From contig WRDM01000018.1 in the NCBI GenBank assembly GCA_009783465.1, positions 1 through 51,382 on the forward strand: DNA of 51,382 nt. Reading direction: 5' to 3'. The position numbers were made by a program, and so were the translations under genes. This DNA comes from Phycisphaerae bacterium (GTDB taxonomy: Bacteria > Planctomycetota > Phycisphaerae > SM23-33). This document shows, one piece after another, positions 39,511 to 46,912 of this stretch. Below the pieces are notes generated by a model. The model did no database searches and was not told the DNA's origin. It saw only the letters and a program-made list of their open reading frames with translations. Position 1 is the first letter of the stretch. Each line of letters starts with the position of its first letter.

Positions 39511-39686
39511 CGTAGCGTTGCAGGTGTGTGAATTCGATTCGGAAAACAAGCCGATTGGCCTTCCCGGTCGCGTGTCGAAACGCCGGCACACAGCCGCGTC
39601 AGCGGCGCCGTTTTTAGCCCCGGGTGAGCGGTACGCCGCGAACCCTGGGGTCACGTGTTTTTTGTCTCCGTAATCGTGCCTGACCG
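39511..39686. repeat. Composite palindrome, left half only (R4)
   Basis: Contains the left arms (GTAGCGTTGCAG, GATTGGCCTTCCCGG, the CCCGGGTGAGCGGTACGCC...CCTGGGG block and CGTGCCTGACCGCC). It then ends abruptly where the inner arm meets the gene-like sequence at 39687. The right half is missing. A one-sided deletion or gene conversion may have produced it. Confidence 0.7.
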
Positions 39687-39963
39687 CCATGCTCTTGGGG
39701 ACCTCGGCTTTCGCGTCCGGCCTGATGTTCAACTCGCCGGAGATGGAGCCGCCCTTGATGGAAATCGCCGTGCCCGTTTCGACGAGTGAATAGAGCGACG
39801 CTTCATGGGCCCCATGCACGCCGGTAAACTCGGTGCCGTTACCCAGGTTGATCGGGCCGAAACTACAGATGCCGTACTGCAACGTCGGCTGGGACTGCTC
39901 AACGGGGACGTTCGGCCTGGGAATCGGCATACCAACGGCAATGAAAGCGGGCAAAGGATGCAT
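39687..39963 (-). pseudogene. Gene remnant fused to repeat R4
   Basis: On the minus strand, from ATG 39963 a protein-like frame reads MPIPRPNVPVEQSQPTLQYG early on, then FGPINLGNGTEFTGVHGAHE and SISGELNIRPDAKAEVPKSM. Near 39687 it runs straight into the inner arm of the composite palindrome and continues as repeat translation. The frame has the composition of a real extracellular beta-rich protein, but no family is recognised and no complete gene is present. It is most likely the 5' part of a gene whose 3' end was lost at the repeat. Confidence 0.35.
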
Positions 39964-40001
39964 ATGGAAAATTTTTGATCGCGTGATACACGGCAAGCCT
40001 T

Positions 40002-40039
40002 GCCATACCTGATGGCTATTGGCTACTGGCTATTGGCTT
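40002..40039. repeat. Solitary GGCTATT word array
   Basis: GCCATACCTGATGGCTATT followed by GGCTACT and GGCTATT words, matching the right arm of the S23 copy-2 element including its boundary motif. No left arm or S23 gene is present here. It lies next to the gene remnant in the 881-bp gap 39,500-40,380. Confidence 0.7.
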
Positions 40040-40188
40040 GCGACCATCCACAACCCGTTGTGTCCAGCCCTGTTGTAAACATCTTCTAAATGGGCTAAAC
40101 CTTTTGATGCCGTCTTGCCGAAGTTCCTTCCGCGGGCCGTGGTGGTCGATCCGACCCGAACAAAATATAAAAAAAGTTCATTTTTTTC

Positions 40189-40217
40189 TTGCGGTTATGA
40201 CGATGTTAGGCTAGTAT
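40189..40217 (+). promoter_or_regulatory. Promoter of the lexA transcript
   Basis: TTGCGG (40189-40194), 17 bp, TAGTAT (40212-40217) in an AT-rich stretch. Transcription from about 40,224 would give a leader of over 150 bases before the first ORF. A GTAT...ATAC inverted pair nearby (about 40214-40235) is the only hint of an operator; no classical SOS box was found. Confidence 0.5.
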
Positions 40218-40287
40218 CCAAACAAAGGTCATACGAGCGGCTGGTTCTGGGAAGTGCCCGCCGCGTGATGGCCTGATCGGGACGTAG

Positions 40288-40332
40288 CACGGGCATCCTG
40301 CCCGTGAGTCGCATGGGCGTCTCGCCCATGCG
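40288..40332. repeat. Pair of GGGCAT-type short palindromes
   Basis: CACGGGCATCCTGCCCGTG (40288-40306) and CGCATGGGCGTCTCGCCCATGCG (40310-40332) are two perfect short hairpins side by side. Related GGGCATCTTGCCC palindromes are at 51260-51302 and 51360-51378. They fall in the predicted lexA leader. Confidence 0.7.
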
Positions 40333-40380
40333 GTGTCCTGAACAGGCTCGTAGACCCGCGGGCGGTAGAAAGGCGTATGA

Positions 40381-40929
40381 ATGATGACGAATAACCCGCT
40401 ATGTATCCTTGGGCCTGGCGGCGACTTTACGGTCCGTTGGCCTGCCGAATCCGCCGGCCAGCCTATGCCCGCCGCGCCGCTGGTGTCGGCTTCGCCGGCG
40501 AGCCTGCTTCAGATCGCGCGGCAAATGGGCAAGGAGCCTGCCCTGGTCAGCTTCGGGCCGGCCGGCATGCAATGGCAGGATATCCCCGGCAAGACGGAAG
40601 TTGCCGTGCTGAAAATCGCTTCGTCGGACGTGGCCCGGTTACCGGCATTCTCGCCATTGAGCCTGCGCCCCGCCGTCAACGTTCCATCACCAACCCTCAG
40701 ACGGGAGACACACCATGGCCGAGAAAACAATGACGCCGCGTCAGCTTCAGGTCCTGCGATACATTCGGGACTTCCGCAATCAGAACGGTTATTCGCCGAC
40801 GATGCAGGAGATCGGCGACCATTGCGGGTTCACAAAAATCACCGCGTTCGAGCACGTGGGGGCGCTCGTAAAAAAGGGGCTGCTCAAGCGGGGCTCCAAA
40901 CACAGCGCACGCTCTTTGCAGGTATCTAG
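40381..40929 (+). CDS. ORF upstream of and overlapping lexA, unknown function
   Basis: A frame of 182 codons with GAAAGG about 7 bp before ATG 40381. The first ~110 residues look protein-like (SPASLLQIARQMGKEPALVS, FGPAGMQWQDIPGKTEVAVL). The last ~70 overlap lexA in another frame and read as its shadow. An overlap of 215 bp with lexA is unusual, so the real product may be truncated by a sequencing or natural frameshift, or this may be a leader ORF that couples translation to lexA. No family is recognised. Confidence 0.4.
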   Translation: MMTNNPLCILGPGGDFTVRWPAESAGQPMPAAPLVSASPASLLQIARQMGKEPALVSFGPAGMQWQDIPGKTEVAVLKIASSDVARLPAFSPLSLRPAVNVPSPTLRRETHHGRENNDAASASGPAIHSGLPQSERLFADDAGDRRPLRVHKNHRVRARGGARKKGAAQAGLQTQRTLFAGI

Positions 40930-41326
40930 CGGCGTGGAATTCGCCGACGAAAGCCCCACCCGCCTGCCGCTGGCGGGGCGAATCGCCGCCGGCATGCCCA
41001 TCGAGGCCATCGAAAACCGCCAGGTGCTCGACCTCGAAGACATTTTCGCCAGCCGGCACGACACCTATGCCCTCAAGGTCACCGGCGAGAGCATGATCGA
41101 CGATCACATCGCCGACGGCGACTACGTGATCTGCGAACGCCGCACCGACGCGCGCGACGGTGAAATGGTCGTCGCCCTCCTCGCCGACGGCGAAGCCACC
41201 CTCAAACGCCTCTACCACGAAAAGGGAAAATTCCGCCTCCAACCCGCCAATCCGAAATTCAAACCCATCATCGTGGAACACGTCCACGTCCAGGGCATCG
41301 TCATCGGCGTGGTCCGCAAGGTATAG
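40715..41326 (+). CDS. lexA: LexA repressor
   Basis: This is the SOS-response repressor, which cuts itself when RecA is active on single-stranded DNA. In 203 residues it has the winged helix (TPRQLQVLRYIRDFRNQNGY, PTMQEIGDHCGF), the cleavage loop LAGRIAAGMPIEA with the Ala-Gly bond, the catalytic Ser in GESMIDDHIADGDYV and the catalytic Lys in EATLKRLYH. Its recognition helix (TKITAFEHVGALVKKG) differs from the E. coli type, so the operator is also likely to differ. ATG 40715 starts MAEKTMTPRQ. It is cotranscribed with the Cys-rich gene that begins 9 bp after its stop. Confidence 0.93.
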   Translation: MAEKTMTPRQLQVLRYIRDFRNQNGYSPTMQEIGDHCGFTKITAFEHVGALVKKGLLKRGSKHSARSLQVSSGVEFADESPTRLPLAGRIAAGMPIEAIENRQVLDLEDIFASRHDTYALKVTGESMIDDHIADGDYVICERRTDARDGEMVVALLADGEATLKRLYHEKGKFRLQPANPKFKPIIVEHVHVQGIVIGVVRKV

Positions 41327-41335
41327 GAGTCCCCA

Positions 41336-42418
41336 ATGGGCTACATCATAAGCCGATGGGCACTTGTCCGTCGGGGCGAATTGGCTGTAGCACCCAAAAC
41401 CATTGAGGTGCATTCGGATTTTTTACGTACCCTTTCCCGCAAGGAGTTCGAAAGAGCGTTTCGCCAGATCGGAGATATGTTTTACCGGATTATGACGGAT
41501 ATTTCGGAAACTCCCGAATGTTTCGCCATGCCGCTGCACGACGAAAAAACAACCCGCTACGGCGCAGCCGAAGCGCAGGAATCACGACATGCAGCCTGGC
41601 GTCCCATGAAACTGCTGTATACGCTTTTTACGCATGGGAACTTATCGGATTGCGGATTTTCGGTGGATATTCCCGCGTTCAAGCAGGCGAATAAAATCAA
41701 AAATATTCATGTGCTGTTCAACGCGCTGAAAGATTATGGCTTTGTCTTTTCGGGGCTGGCCAATGACAAAATAACTCCGAAAACCACGGAATTTACTATC
41801 AAGTTCCCGGACAATCCCAATGACATCGTGGTCATGGCGGAGGTTGCCCGCAAAGCCGCCAACGTTGACGCGGAGAATATGTTCCATCGTTGGAGCTTTC
41901 GGCTGCTTGCCGAGGGGTTGAGAAAAAACAGCTACAACGACTGTTTTTATGCTGTTTATGACAAAACACGCACAAAAGAGGAATGTGCGTTTATCCACAA
42001 TTTCCACCAGGCCATGCGTAAAATAGGTTATTTTCATGCACATGGAGGCTGGAACGAAGGGCCAGGGATTTGTTATTACGACAACGAGTCGGTGATAAAA
42101 CGCAAAGGTCCGTATTTATTCCGAATTATAGATTGGATGGGCGATTTACGTTTGATGTTACGCATCCGCAACGCGGAAAAATGTATCGATGTCTATAAGA
42201 ACAACGGTACGCCAAAAGAAATCGCCGACATGTTCCGGTATTCCGACCGCGGCTGCGGTGCCCGTACGAACGGGACGTGCAAAAAAAGCATCCGGTACAA
42301 TTTCGAGGGGGAGCAACGCTGGCATTGCAGTTGCTGCAGTGCTCCGTTCTGGTTGCGTCCGAAGACAGAAAATATCTCTCACTATATAAAATTGGTTGAA
42401 ATCGGAGAAAAGCGGTAA
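41336..42418 (+). CDS. Accessory protein with C-terminal Cys cluster, unknown function
   Basis: A 360-residue, probably cytosolic protein rich in aromatic and charged residues. No known domain is recognised over residues 1-300. At about 305-340 it has C-x7-C, then about 15 residues, then CSCC (CGARTNGTC ... RWHCSCCSAPFW), a likely metal-binding knuckle. TAGGAG sits about 6 bp before ATG 41336, only 9 bp after the lexA stop, so it should be expressed with lexA. Its base composition is much more AT-rich than its neighbours, and its short upstream spacing suggests an acquired gene inserted into the lexA transcription unit. It is convergent with fumC. Confidence 0.75.
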   Translation: MGYIISRWALVRRGELAVAPKTIEVHSDFLRTLSRKEFERAFRQIGDMFYRIMTDISETPECFAMPLHDEKTTRYGAAEAQESRHAAWRPMKLLYTLFTHGNLSDCGFSVDIPAFKQANKIKNIHVLFNALKDYGFVFSGLANDKITPKTTEFTIKFPDNPNDIVVMAEVARKAANVDAENMFHRWSFRLLAEGLRKNSYNDCFYAVYDKTRTKEECAFIHNFHQAMRKIGYFHAHGGWNEGPGICYYDNESVIKRKGPYLFRIIDWMGDLRLMLRIRNAEKCIDVYKNNGTPKEIADMFRYSDRGCGARTNGTCKKSIRYNFEGEQRWHCSCCSAPFWLRPKTENISHYIKLVEIGEKR

Positions 42419-42430
42419 CGTTTGTTACCG
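42413..42430. terminator. Shared hairpin holding both stop codons
   Basis: CGGTAAC-GTTT-GTTACCG is a 7-bp stem with a 4-base loop. The TAA stop of the Cys-rich gene (42416-42418) and the TAA stop of fumC on the other strand (42425-42427) are in the two halves of the stem. It lacks a T run, so as a terminator it would be weak or rho-linked. Confidence 0.45.
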
Positions 42431-43888
42431 ACCGGTTTGCGTGCGGACGTCGAGGAGGTTTTCGATGTCCGACGGTGGCAGTAGATTTTTTTCGTGAAGG
42501 AGTTCGCGGATGGTTTTGCCGCTCTGGGCAGCCTGTTTGGCCAGGTCGGCGGCGTCGTCGTAGCCGATGCGTGGGGCGAGGACGGTGACCATGGCGAGGC
42601 TTTGTTCGACCAGTTGTTCGCAGCGTTCGACGTTGGCTTGCAGGCCTCGGATGGCCTTGCGTTCGAACACGCCGGCGACGGCGGTCAGCAGGCCGATGGC
42701 AGAGAGCAGGTTGTCGGCGATCATGGGCATGGCCACGTTGAGTTCGAGCAGGCCGCCCACTCCGCCGGTGCAGCCTGCCGTGATGGCCGCGTCGTGCCCG
42801 ACGACCTGGCAGGCGACTTGGATCACGCTTTCGCAGATCACGGGATTGACCTTGCCGGGCATGATGCTGCTGCCCGGCTGTGTCGCGGGCAGGACCAGTT
42901 CGCCAAGCCCGCATCGGGGGCCGCTGGCCAGCAGGCGGATGTCCGACGCGATTTTTCCCATCGCGACGGCTAGGTTCCGCACCGCCGCCGAGGCCGACAG
43001 CACGCGGTCGCGGGCGGCCTGCTCGGCAAAATGATTCGCCGCCTCGCGGAAGGGCAACCCCGTCCGCCGGGCGATCTCCGCGCACGCGGCGGCGGCGAAA
43101 CCCGCCGGCGCGTTCAGCCCCGTCCCCACGGCGGTGCCGCCCAGCGGCAGTTCGCACAAATCCGCCACCGCCCGACGCAACAACTCCGCCGCGTACGCCA
43201 ACTGCGCCGCGTATCCGCTGAATTCCTGCCCCAGCCGGACCGGCACGGCATCCATCAAATGCGTCCGCCCGATCTTCACGACGGAATCGAACTCGACAGC
43301 CTTGTCCGCCAGCGCCGCCCGCAACGACTCCACCGCCGGCAGCAACCGCCCGTGAATCGCCACCGCCGCCGACACGTTCATCGCCGTCGGAATCACGTCA
43401 TTCGACGACTGCCCCATGTTGACGTGATCGTTGGGATGCAATTTTTTACCAAGACCGGCCGACCCACCACCCGCGCCGCTACCCGCCCCATCACCGCCGG
43501 CGCAGCCGCCGGCCGCCATCAACGCCGCCGCCCGTGCCGCGATCACCTCGTTGGCGTTCATGTTCGTGCTGGTGGCACTGCCGGTCTGAAATACATCCAC
43601 GGGAAACTGCTCGTCATGAACCCCGTCAACAACTTCTTGCGCCGCCGCCATCACCGCGTCCGCCTCCGCCGGCGACAACCGCCCCGCCGCCCGATTCGCC
43701 GCCGCACAGGCAAACTTGACCAACCCGATGGCCGCGAGAAACTCCCGCGGCATCCGCCGCCCGGATACCGGAAAATTCTCCACCGCCCGCGCCGTCTGCG
43801 CCCCATACAACGCGTCCGCCGGTACCGACATTTCGCCCATGGAATCTCGTTCAATACGTATCTGTGAAGTTGTGTTTGTCATGTCCAT
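42425..43888 (-). CDS. fumC: Class II fumarate hydratase
   Basis: This enzyme interconverts fumarate and L-malate in the citric acid cycle. The 487-residue protein has the superfamily blocks TGSATSTNMNANEVIA, MGQSSNDVIPTAMNV, KIGRTHLMDAVPVRLGQE, PLGGTAVGTGLN and the signature GSSIMPGKVNPV; the Gly in MPGK favours fumarase over aspartase (MPAK). A C-terminal region of about 90 residues completes the fold. A run of about 14 extra residues rich in Gly, Ala and Ser (about 127-146) is inserted before LHPNDHVNMG compared with E. coli FumC. Start is ATG 43888, with ATG 43882 as an alternative. It is a single gene, convergent with the Cys-rich gene and followed upstream by composite palindrome R3. 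Confidence 0.87.
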   Translation of the reverse strand: MDMTNTTSQIRIERDSMGEMSVPADALYGAQTARAVENFPVSGRRMPREFLAAIGLVKFACAAANRAAGRLSPAEADAVMAAAQEVVDGVHDEQFPVDVFQTGSATSTNMNANEVIAARAAALMAAGGCAGGDGAGSGAGGGSAGLGKKLHPNDHVNMGQSSNDVIPTAMNVSAAVAIHGRLLPAVESLRAALADKAVEFDSVVKIGRTHLMDAVPVRLGQEFSGYAAQLAYAAELLRRAVADLCELPLGGTAVGTGLNAPAGFAAAACAEIARRTGLPFREAANHFAEQAARDRVLSASAAVRNLAVAMGKIASDIRLLASGPRCGLGELVLPATQPGSSIMPGKVNPVICESVIQVACQVVGHDAAITAGCTGGVGGLLELNVAMPMIADNLLSAIGLLTAVAGVFERKAIRGLQANVERCEQLVEQSLAMVTVLAPRIGYDDAADLAKQAAQSGKTIRELLHEKNLLPPSDIENLLDVRTQTGR

Positions 43889-43924
43889 GCTCTAGCCTGT
43901 GAAATACTGAAAATTTTACCATCA

Positions 43925-44363
43925 GACACTGTGGCCATATTACGCGGAAAAGAACGGATTGGCCTTCCGGCCTCGCGTGGAAGCGGCGGCCCACAGCCCC
44001 AACGGGGCGTTTTGGGTAGCCCAGGGTGAGCGGTACTCCGCGAACCCTGGGACCACATGTTCAAGAACTCTTTTACCGTGCCTGACGCCACTGGCCGAGG
44101 CCACACCATCGTGTGAAGGCGGCATCGAGCAACACACACGTTCCCCTGTGTCGTCGTTCGAAGCCGTACAGGCCCGCGTGCGTGACCTCGGCCAGTGGCG
44201 TCAGGCACGGTGAGGAGAGGAGAAAAGCTCCATTTCCCAGGGTTCGCGGAGTACCGCTCACCCTGGGCTACCCAAGACGCCCCTTCCGGGGCTGTCTGCC
44301 GGCCCCTCCACGTGAGACCGGGAAGGCTGCTCTGCTCGTTCCCATGCAACGATGCTATCGCCT
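43925..44363. repeat. Composite nested palindrome, copy R3
   Basis: This is a full copy of the same element as R1 and R2: GATTGGCCTTCCGGCCTCGC arm, CCCAGGGTGAGCGGTAC block, inner CGTGCCTGACGCCACTGGCC arm and their complements, in the 652-bp gap between fumC and the ychF-like gene. Small frames inside are not genes. From 44364 to 44540 nothing further is recognised. Confidence 0.85.
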
Positions 44364-44540
44364 CGAAAATCACTTGATTTTTCTCATCAGTGAACAATAT
44401 TCACAGTGCAGATTAAACCCTCGGGTGCTGCCGCGACGACCCGCGAGGGCGCTACCTGTTTTCCTTATGCGTTCCCTTCATTCTTTTTCGCGTCATCCGC
44501 ATGGTGTAGTCAAACGCGGGTGGGACGCCCGTGTCACGTT

Positions 44541-45614
44541 TTACACCGCGAATCGGAAGTTGATGATGTCGCCGTCCTGGACGATGTAGGTTTTGCCTTC
44601 CAGCCGCGTTTTGCCGGCGGCCTTGACGGCCTTCATGTCGCCGAGGGCGTGCAGGTCGTCGAAGCGGACCGTCTCGGCCCGAATGAAGCCGCGGGCGATG
44701 TCGGAGTGGATCTCCGCCGCCGCCGTCACCGCGTCGGTGCCCGCGACGATCGTCCAGGCCCGCACCTCGTCCTCGCCCACCGTCAGAAAACTCACCAGGT
44801 TCATCTGCCGATAGCAGGCCTGGATCAGCCGATCCCGCGCCGACGACGTAATGCCCAGATCGGCCAGGAAAGCCCCGCGGTCCTCCGCGGGCAACTGCGC
44901 GATCTCCTCCTCGATCCGGGCCGACAGCCCCATCGCGGGCAACGCGCCCAGCGTCGCCACCGCCGACGCCGCGTCCAACTCACCCTCGCCATAATTCATC
45001 ACGACCAGCGCGGGCTTCTCCGTCAAAAACGCGAAACTCTTGAGCAGTTTGGCTTCGGCGTCGTTTTTGACGGCCTGGGCGATGGGCTTTTCGTTCTCCA
45101 ACGCGTCCTTGAGCCGCGACATCAATTCCAACTCCCGTACCTGTTCGTCGCGTTTGGGCGAGGGTCTTTTGATGGCCGCTTCGAGTTTTTCGACGCGGGT
45201 GGAGACCTGTTCGAGATCGGCGAACAAAAATTCGCTCAGGAGTTCGTCGAGGTCATTTTTTGGATCAATGCGGTCGCGATAGGCGGCCACGGAGGGGTTA
45301 TCGAACGCCCGCAGGACGAGGACGAGCATGTCGGCGTTTCGCATGGCGGGCCAGTGGTCTTTGGCCCGTTTTCGGCCGGCTTCGTCGGCGAGATCGAAAC
45401 CGGGCAGGTCGACGAACTCGATTTCGGCGGGCGTATATTTTTTCGGGTTATACATTTTTGCCAGCACGTCGAGCCGGCCGTCGGGCACCTTGACGACGGC
45501 CAGGTGGGGCTGGTCCGGCCTGGAGAGGTCCACGTTCGACCCTCCCGCGGCCGCGACGGCGGCGAAGAGGGAACTCTTACCCGACTGCGACGGCCCAATC
45601 AATGCAACACGCAT
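44541..45614 (-). CDS. YchF/Obg-type GTP/ATP-binding protein
   Basis: A 357-residue translation-factor-like P-loop protein of the YchF (OLA1) family, which favours ATP and associates with ribosomes. The P-loop is GPSQSGKSSLF, whereas the usual form is G-PNVGKST. DLPGFDLADEAG replaces the family DIAGLV-GA switch II, and the MNYGEGE region occupies the base-specificity position. The C-terminal TGS domain is very typical: DEVRAWTIVAGTDAV, IHSDIARGFIRAE and LEGKTYIVQDGDIINFRF. A coiled coil lies at about 120-200. ATG 45614 has AAGGG 5 bp upstream; a longer upstream frame is not conserved. The changed P-loop makes this a diverged paralogue rather than plain YchF. Divergent from the UroD-family gene. 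Confidence 0.78.
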   Translation of the reverse strand: MRVALIGPSQSGKSSLFAAVAAAGGSNVDLSRPDQPHLAVVKVPDGRLDVLAKMYNPKKYTPAEIEFVDLPGFDLADEAGRKRAKDHWPAMRNADMLVLVLRAFDNPSVAAYRDRIDPKNDLDELLSEFLFADLEQVSTRVEKLEAAIKRPSPKRDEQVRELELMSRLKDALENEKPIAQAVKNDAEAKLLKSFAFLTEKPALVVMNYGEGELDAASAVATLGALPAMGLSARIEEEIAQLPAEDRGAFLADLGITSSARDRLIQACYRQMNLVSFLTVGEDEVRAWTIVAGTDAVTAAAEIHSDIARGFIRAETVRFDDLHALGDMKAVKAAGKTRLEGKTYIVQDGDIINFRFAV

Positions 45615-45690
45615 GCGAACCCTTTCATACCCATCGTTCCAAACATTCCATTCGTTCCGACACGGGAAACCGCCCGTTTTCGGTGGTTGC

Positions 45691-45720
45691 ATGATAGTGA
45701 AAACGGCGGTGGAATGCCAG
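45691..45720 (-). promoter_or_regulatory. Possible promoter of the ychF-like gene
   Basis: On the minus strand, CTGGCA (45720-45715), 18 bp, TATCAT (45696-45691). Start expected near 45,684, giving a leader of about 70 bases. Confidence 0.35.
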
Positions 45721-45796
45721 AAGCAGTGACGTGCCTCTTTGATTCCCGTGAATTTATGGTACGATTCCGCCGTCGAGTCATTGAAAAGGACACACT

Positions 45797-46891
45797 ATGG
45801 AAACCTCCCGCGAGATCGTGGACGCGTTGATGCGTCGGAAACCGGCGCCCCGCATGGGTATCATGGAAAACATCTGGGGCGATACGATAGAGAAGTGGAT
45901 TACGCAGGGCTATCCCCTCAACGACGACGGCAAGATCGTCGACATCGCCACGCACTTCGGCCATGATCTGGTCGGCGTGGGCGGGTGGTTCGACCTGCTG
46001 CCGCTCAAGGGATTCAGCGAGATCGTCGAGGAGACCGACGAGTGGAAGGTGGTCCGCAACGGCGCGGGGGCGTCGTTGAAGTGGTGGAAAAACAAATCCG
46101 GAACGCCCGAGCATGTGGATTTCCGCATGACCAGCCGCGAGATCTGGGATCGCGATTACCGCCCGCACGTGCTGGAACTCGACCGCGGCCGGCTTGACGT
46201 CGAGGGCACCAAAGCCAACCTTACCACACGTCGCGAGCAGGGCCTGTGGACCAGCTACGGCCATCTGTTCATTTGGGAAAACATGCGGCAAAGCCTCGGC
46301 GACATCTGTCTGTACGAATCCATGGCCCTGGACAAGGAATGGATCCACGACTACAACCGCGTCCACACCGACTTTTTCAAAACGCACATGTGCGTGCTGC
46401 TCGAGGAGGCCGGCAAGCCCGACGGCGCGTGGATGTACGAGGACATGGGCTATCGCGACAACATTTTCTGCTCGCCGGCCATGTTCGCCGAAATGATTTT
46501 CCCGTATTTCCGCGAGATGGTGGAGTTTTATCATTCGTACGACCTGCCGGTGACGCTGCACACCTGCGGCCTGGTCGAGCCGGTGCTGGACATGATCGTC
46601 GACGTCGGCTTCGACGCGGTGCACCCGATGGAAGTCAAAGCCGGCAACGACCCGCTGCGAATCGCCCGTAAATACGCCGACAAGCTCACCCTCATCGGCG
46701 GGCTGGACGAGCGCATCCTCGAAACCCACGACCGCGGCCTTATCCGCCGCGAAGTGACGAAACTCATCCAGGGCATGAAGGACGCCGGCGCCAGCTTCGT
46801 CTTCGCCAGCGACCATTCGATTTCCACCAACGTCGACTACCAGGACTATCTCTACGCCGTCGAGGTTTTCCGCGAACAGTGCGCGTATTGA
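45797..46891 (+). CDS. Uroporphyrinogen-decarboxylase-family protein (methyltransferase-like)
   Basis: A 364-residue TIM-barrel protein. GIMENIWGDTIEKW, the YEDMGYRDN segment, PVTLHTCGLVEPVLDMIVDVG and LIGGLDERIL identify the UroD superfamily. It lacks the N-terminal RQAGRY motif of HemE and has HTCG, as found in the zinc-dependent, corrinoid-linked methyltransferases (MtaA/MtbA/CmuA-like), so haem synthesis is unlikely. The methyl donor and acceptor are unknown. AAGGA lies 7 bp before ATG 45797, with a TACGAT -10-like element at 45760. The DUF1015 gene follows after 21 bp and is probably in the same transcript. Confidence 0.8.
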   Translation: METSREIVDALMRRKPAPRMGIMENIWGDTIEKWITQGYPLNDDGKIVDIATHFGHDLVGVGGWFDLLPLKGFSEIVEETDEWKVVRNGAGASLKWWKNKSGTPEHVDFRMTSREIWDRDYRPHVLELDRGRLDVEGTKANLTTRREQGLWTSYGHLFIWENMRQSLGDICLYESMALDKEWIHDYNRVHTDFFKTHMCVLLEEAGKPDGAWMYEDMGYRDNIFCSPAMFAEMIFPYFREMVEFYHSYDLPVTLHTCGLVEPVLDMIVDVGFDAVHPMEVKAGNDPLRIARKYADKLTLIGGLDERILETHDRGLIRREVTKLIQGMKDAGASFVFASDHSISTNVDYQDYLYAVEVFREQCAY

Positions 46892-46912
46892 TCGAACACA
46901 CGGGAGCAACCC

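Noticed and set aside
40160..40240. Classical SOS box for LexA
   Set aside because: Only a weak GTAT...ATAC pair is seen. No match to the E. coli CTGT-N8-ACAG or the GAAC-N4-GTTC form was found by eye.
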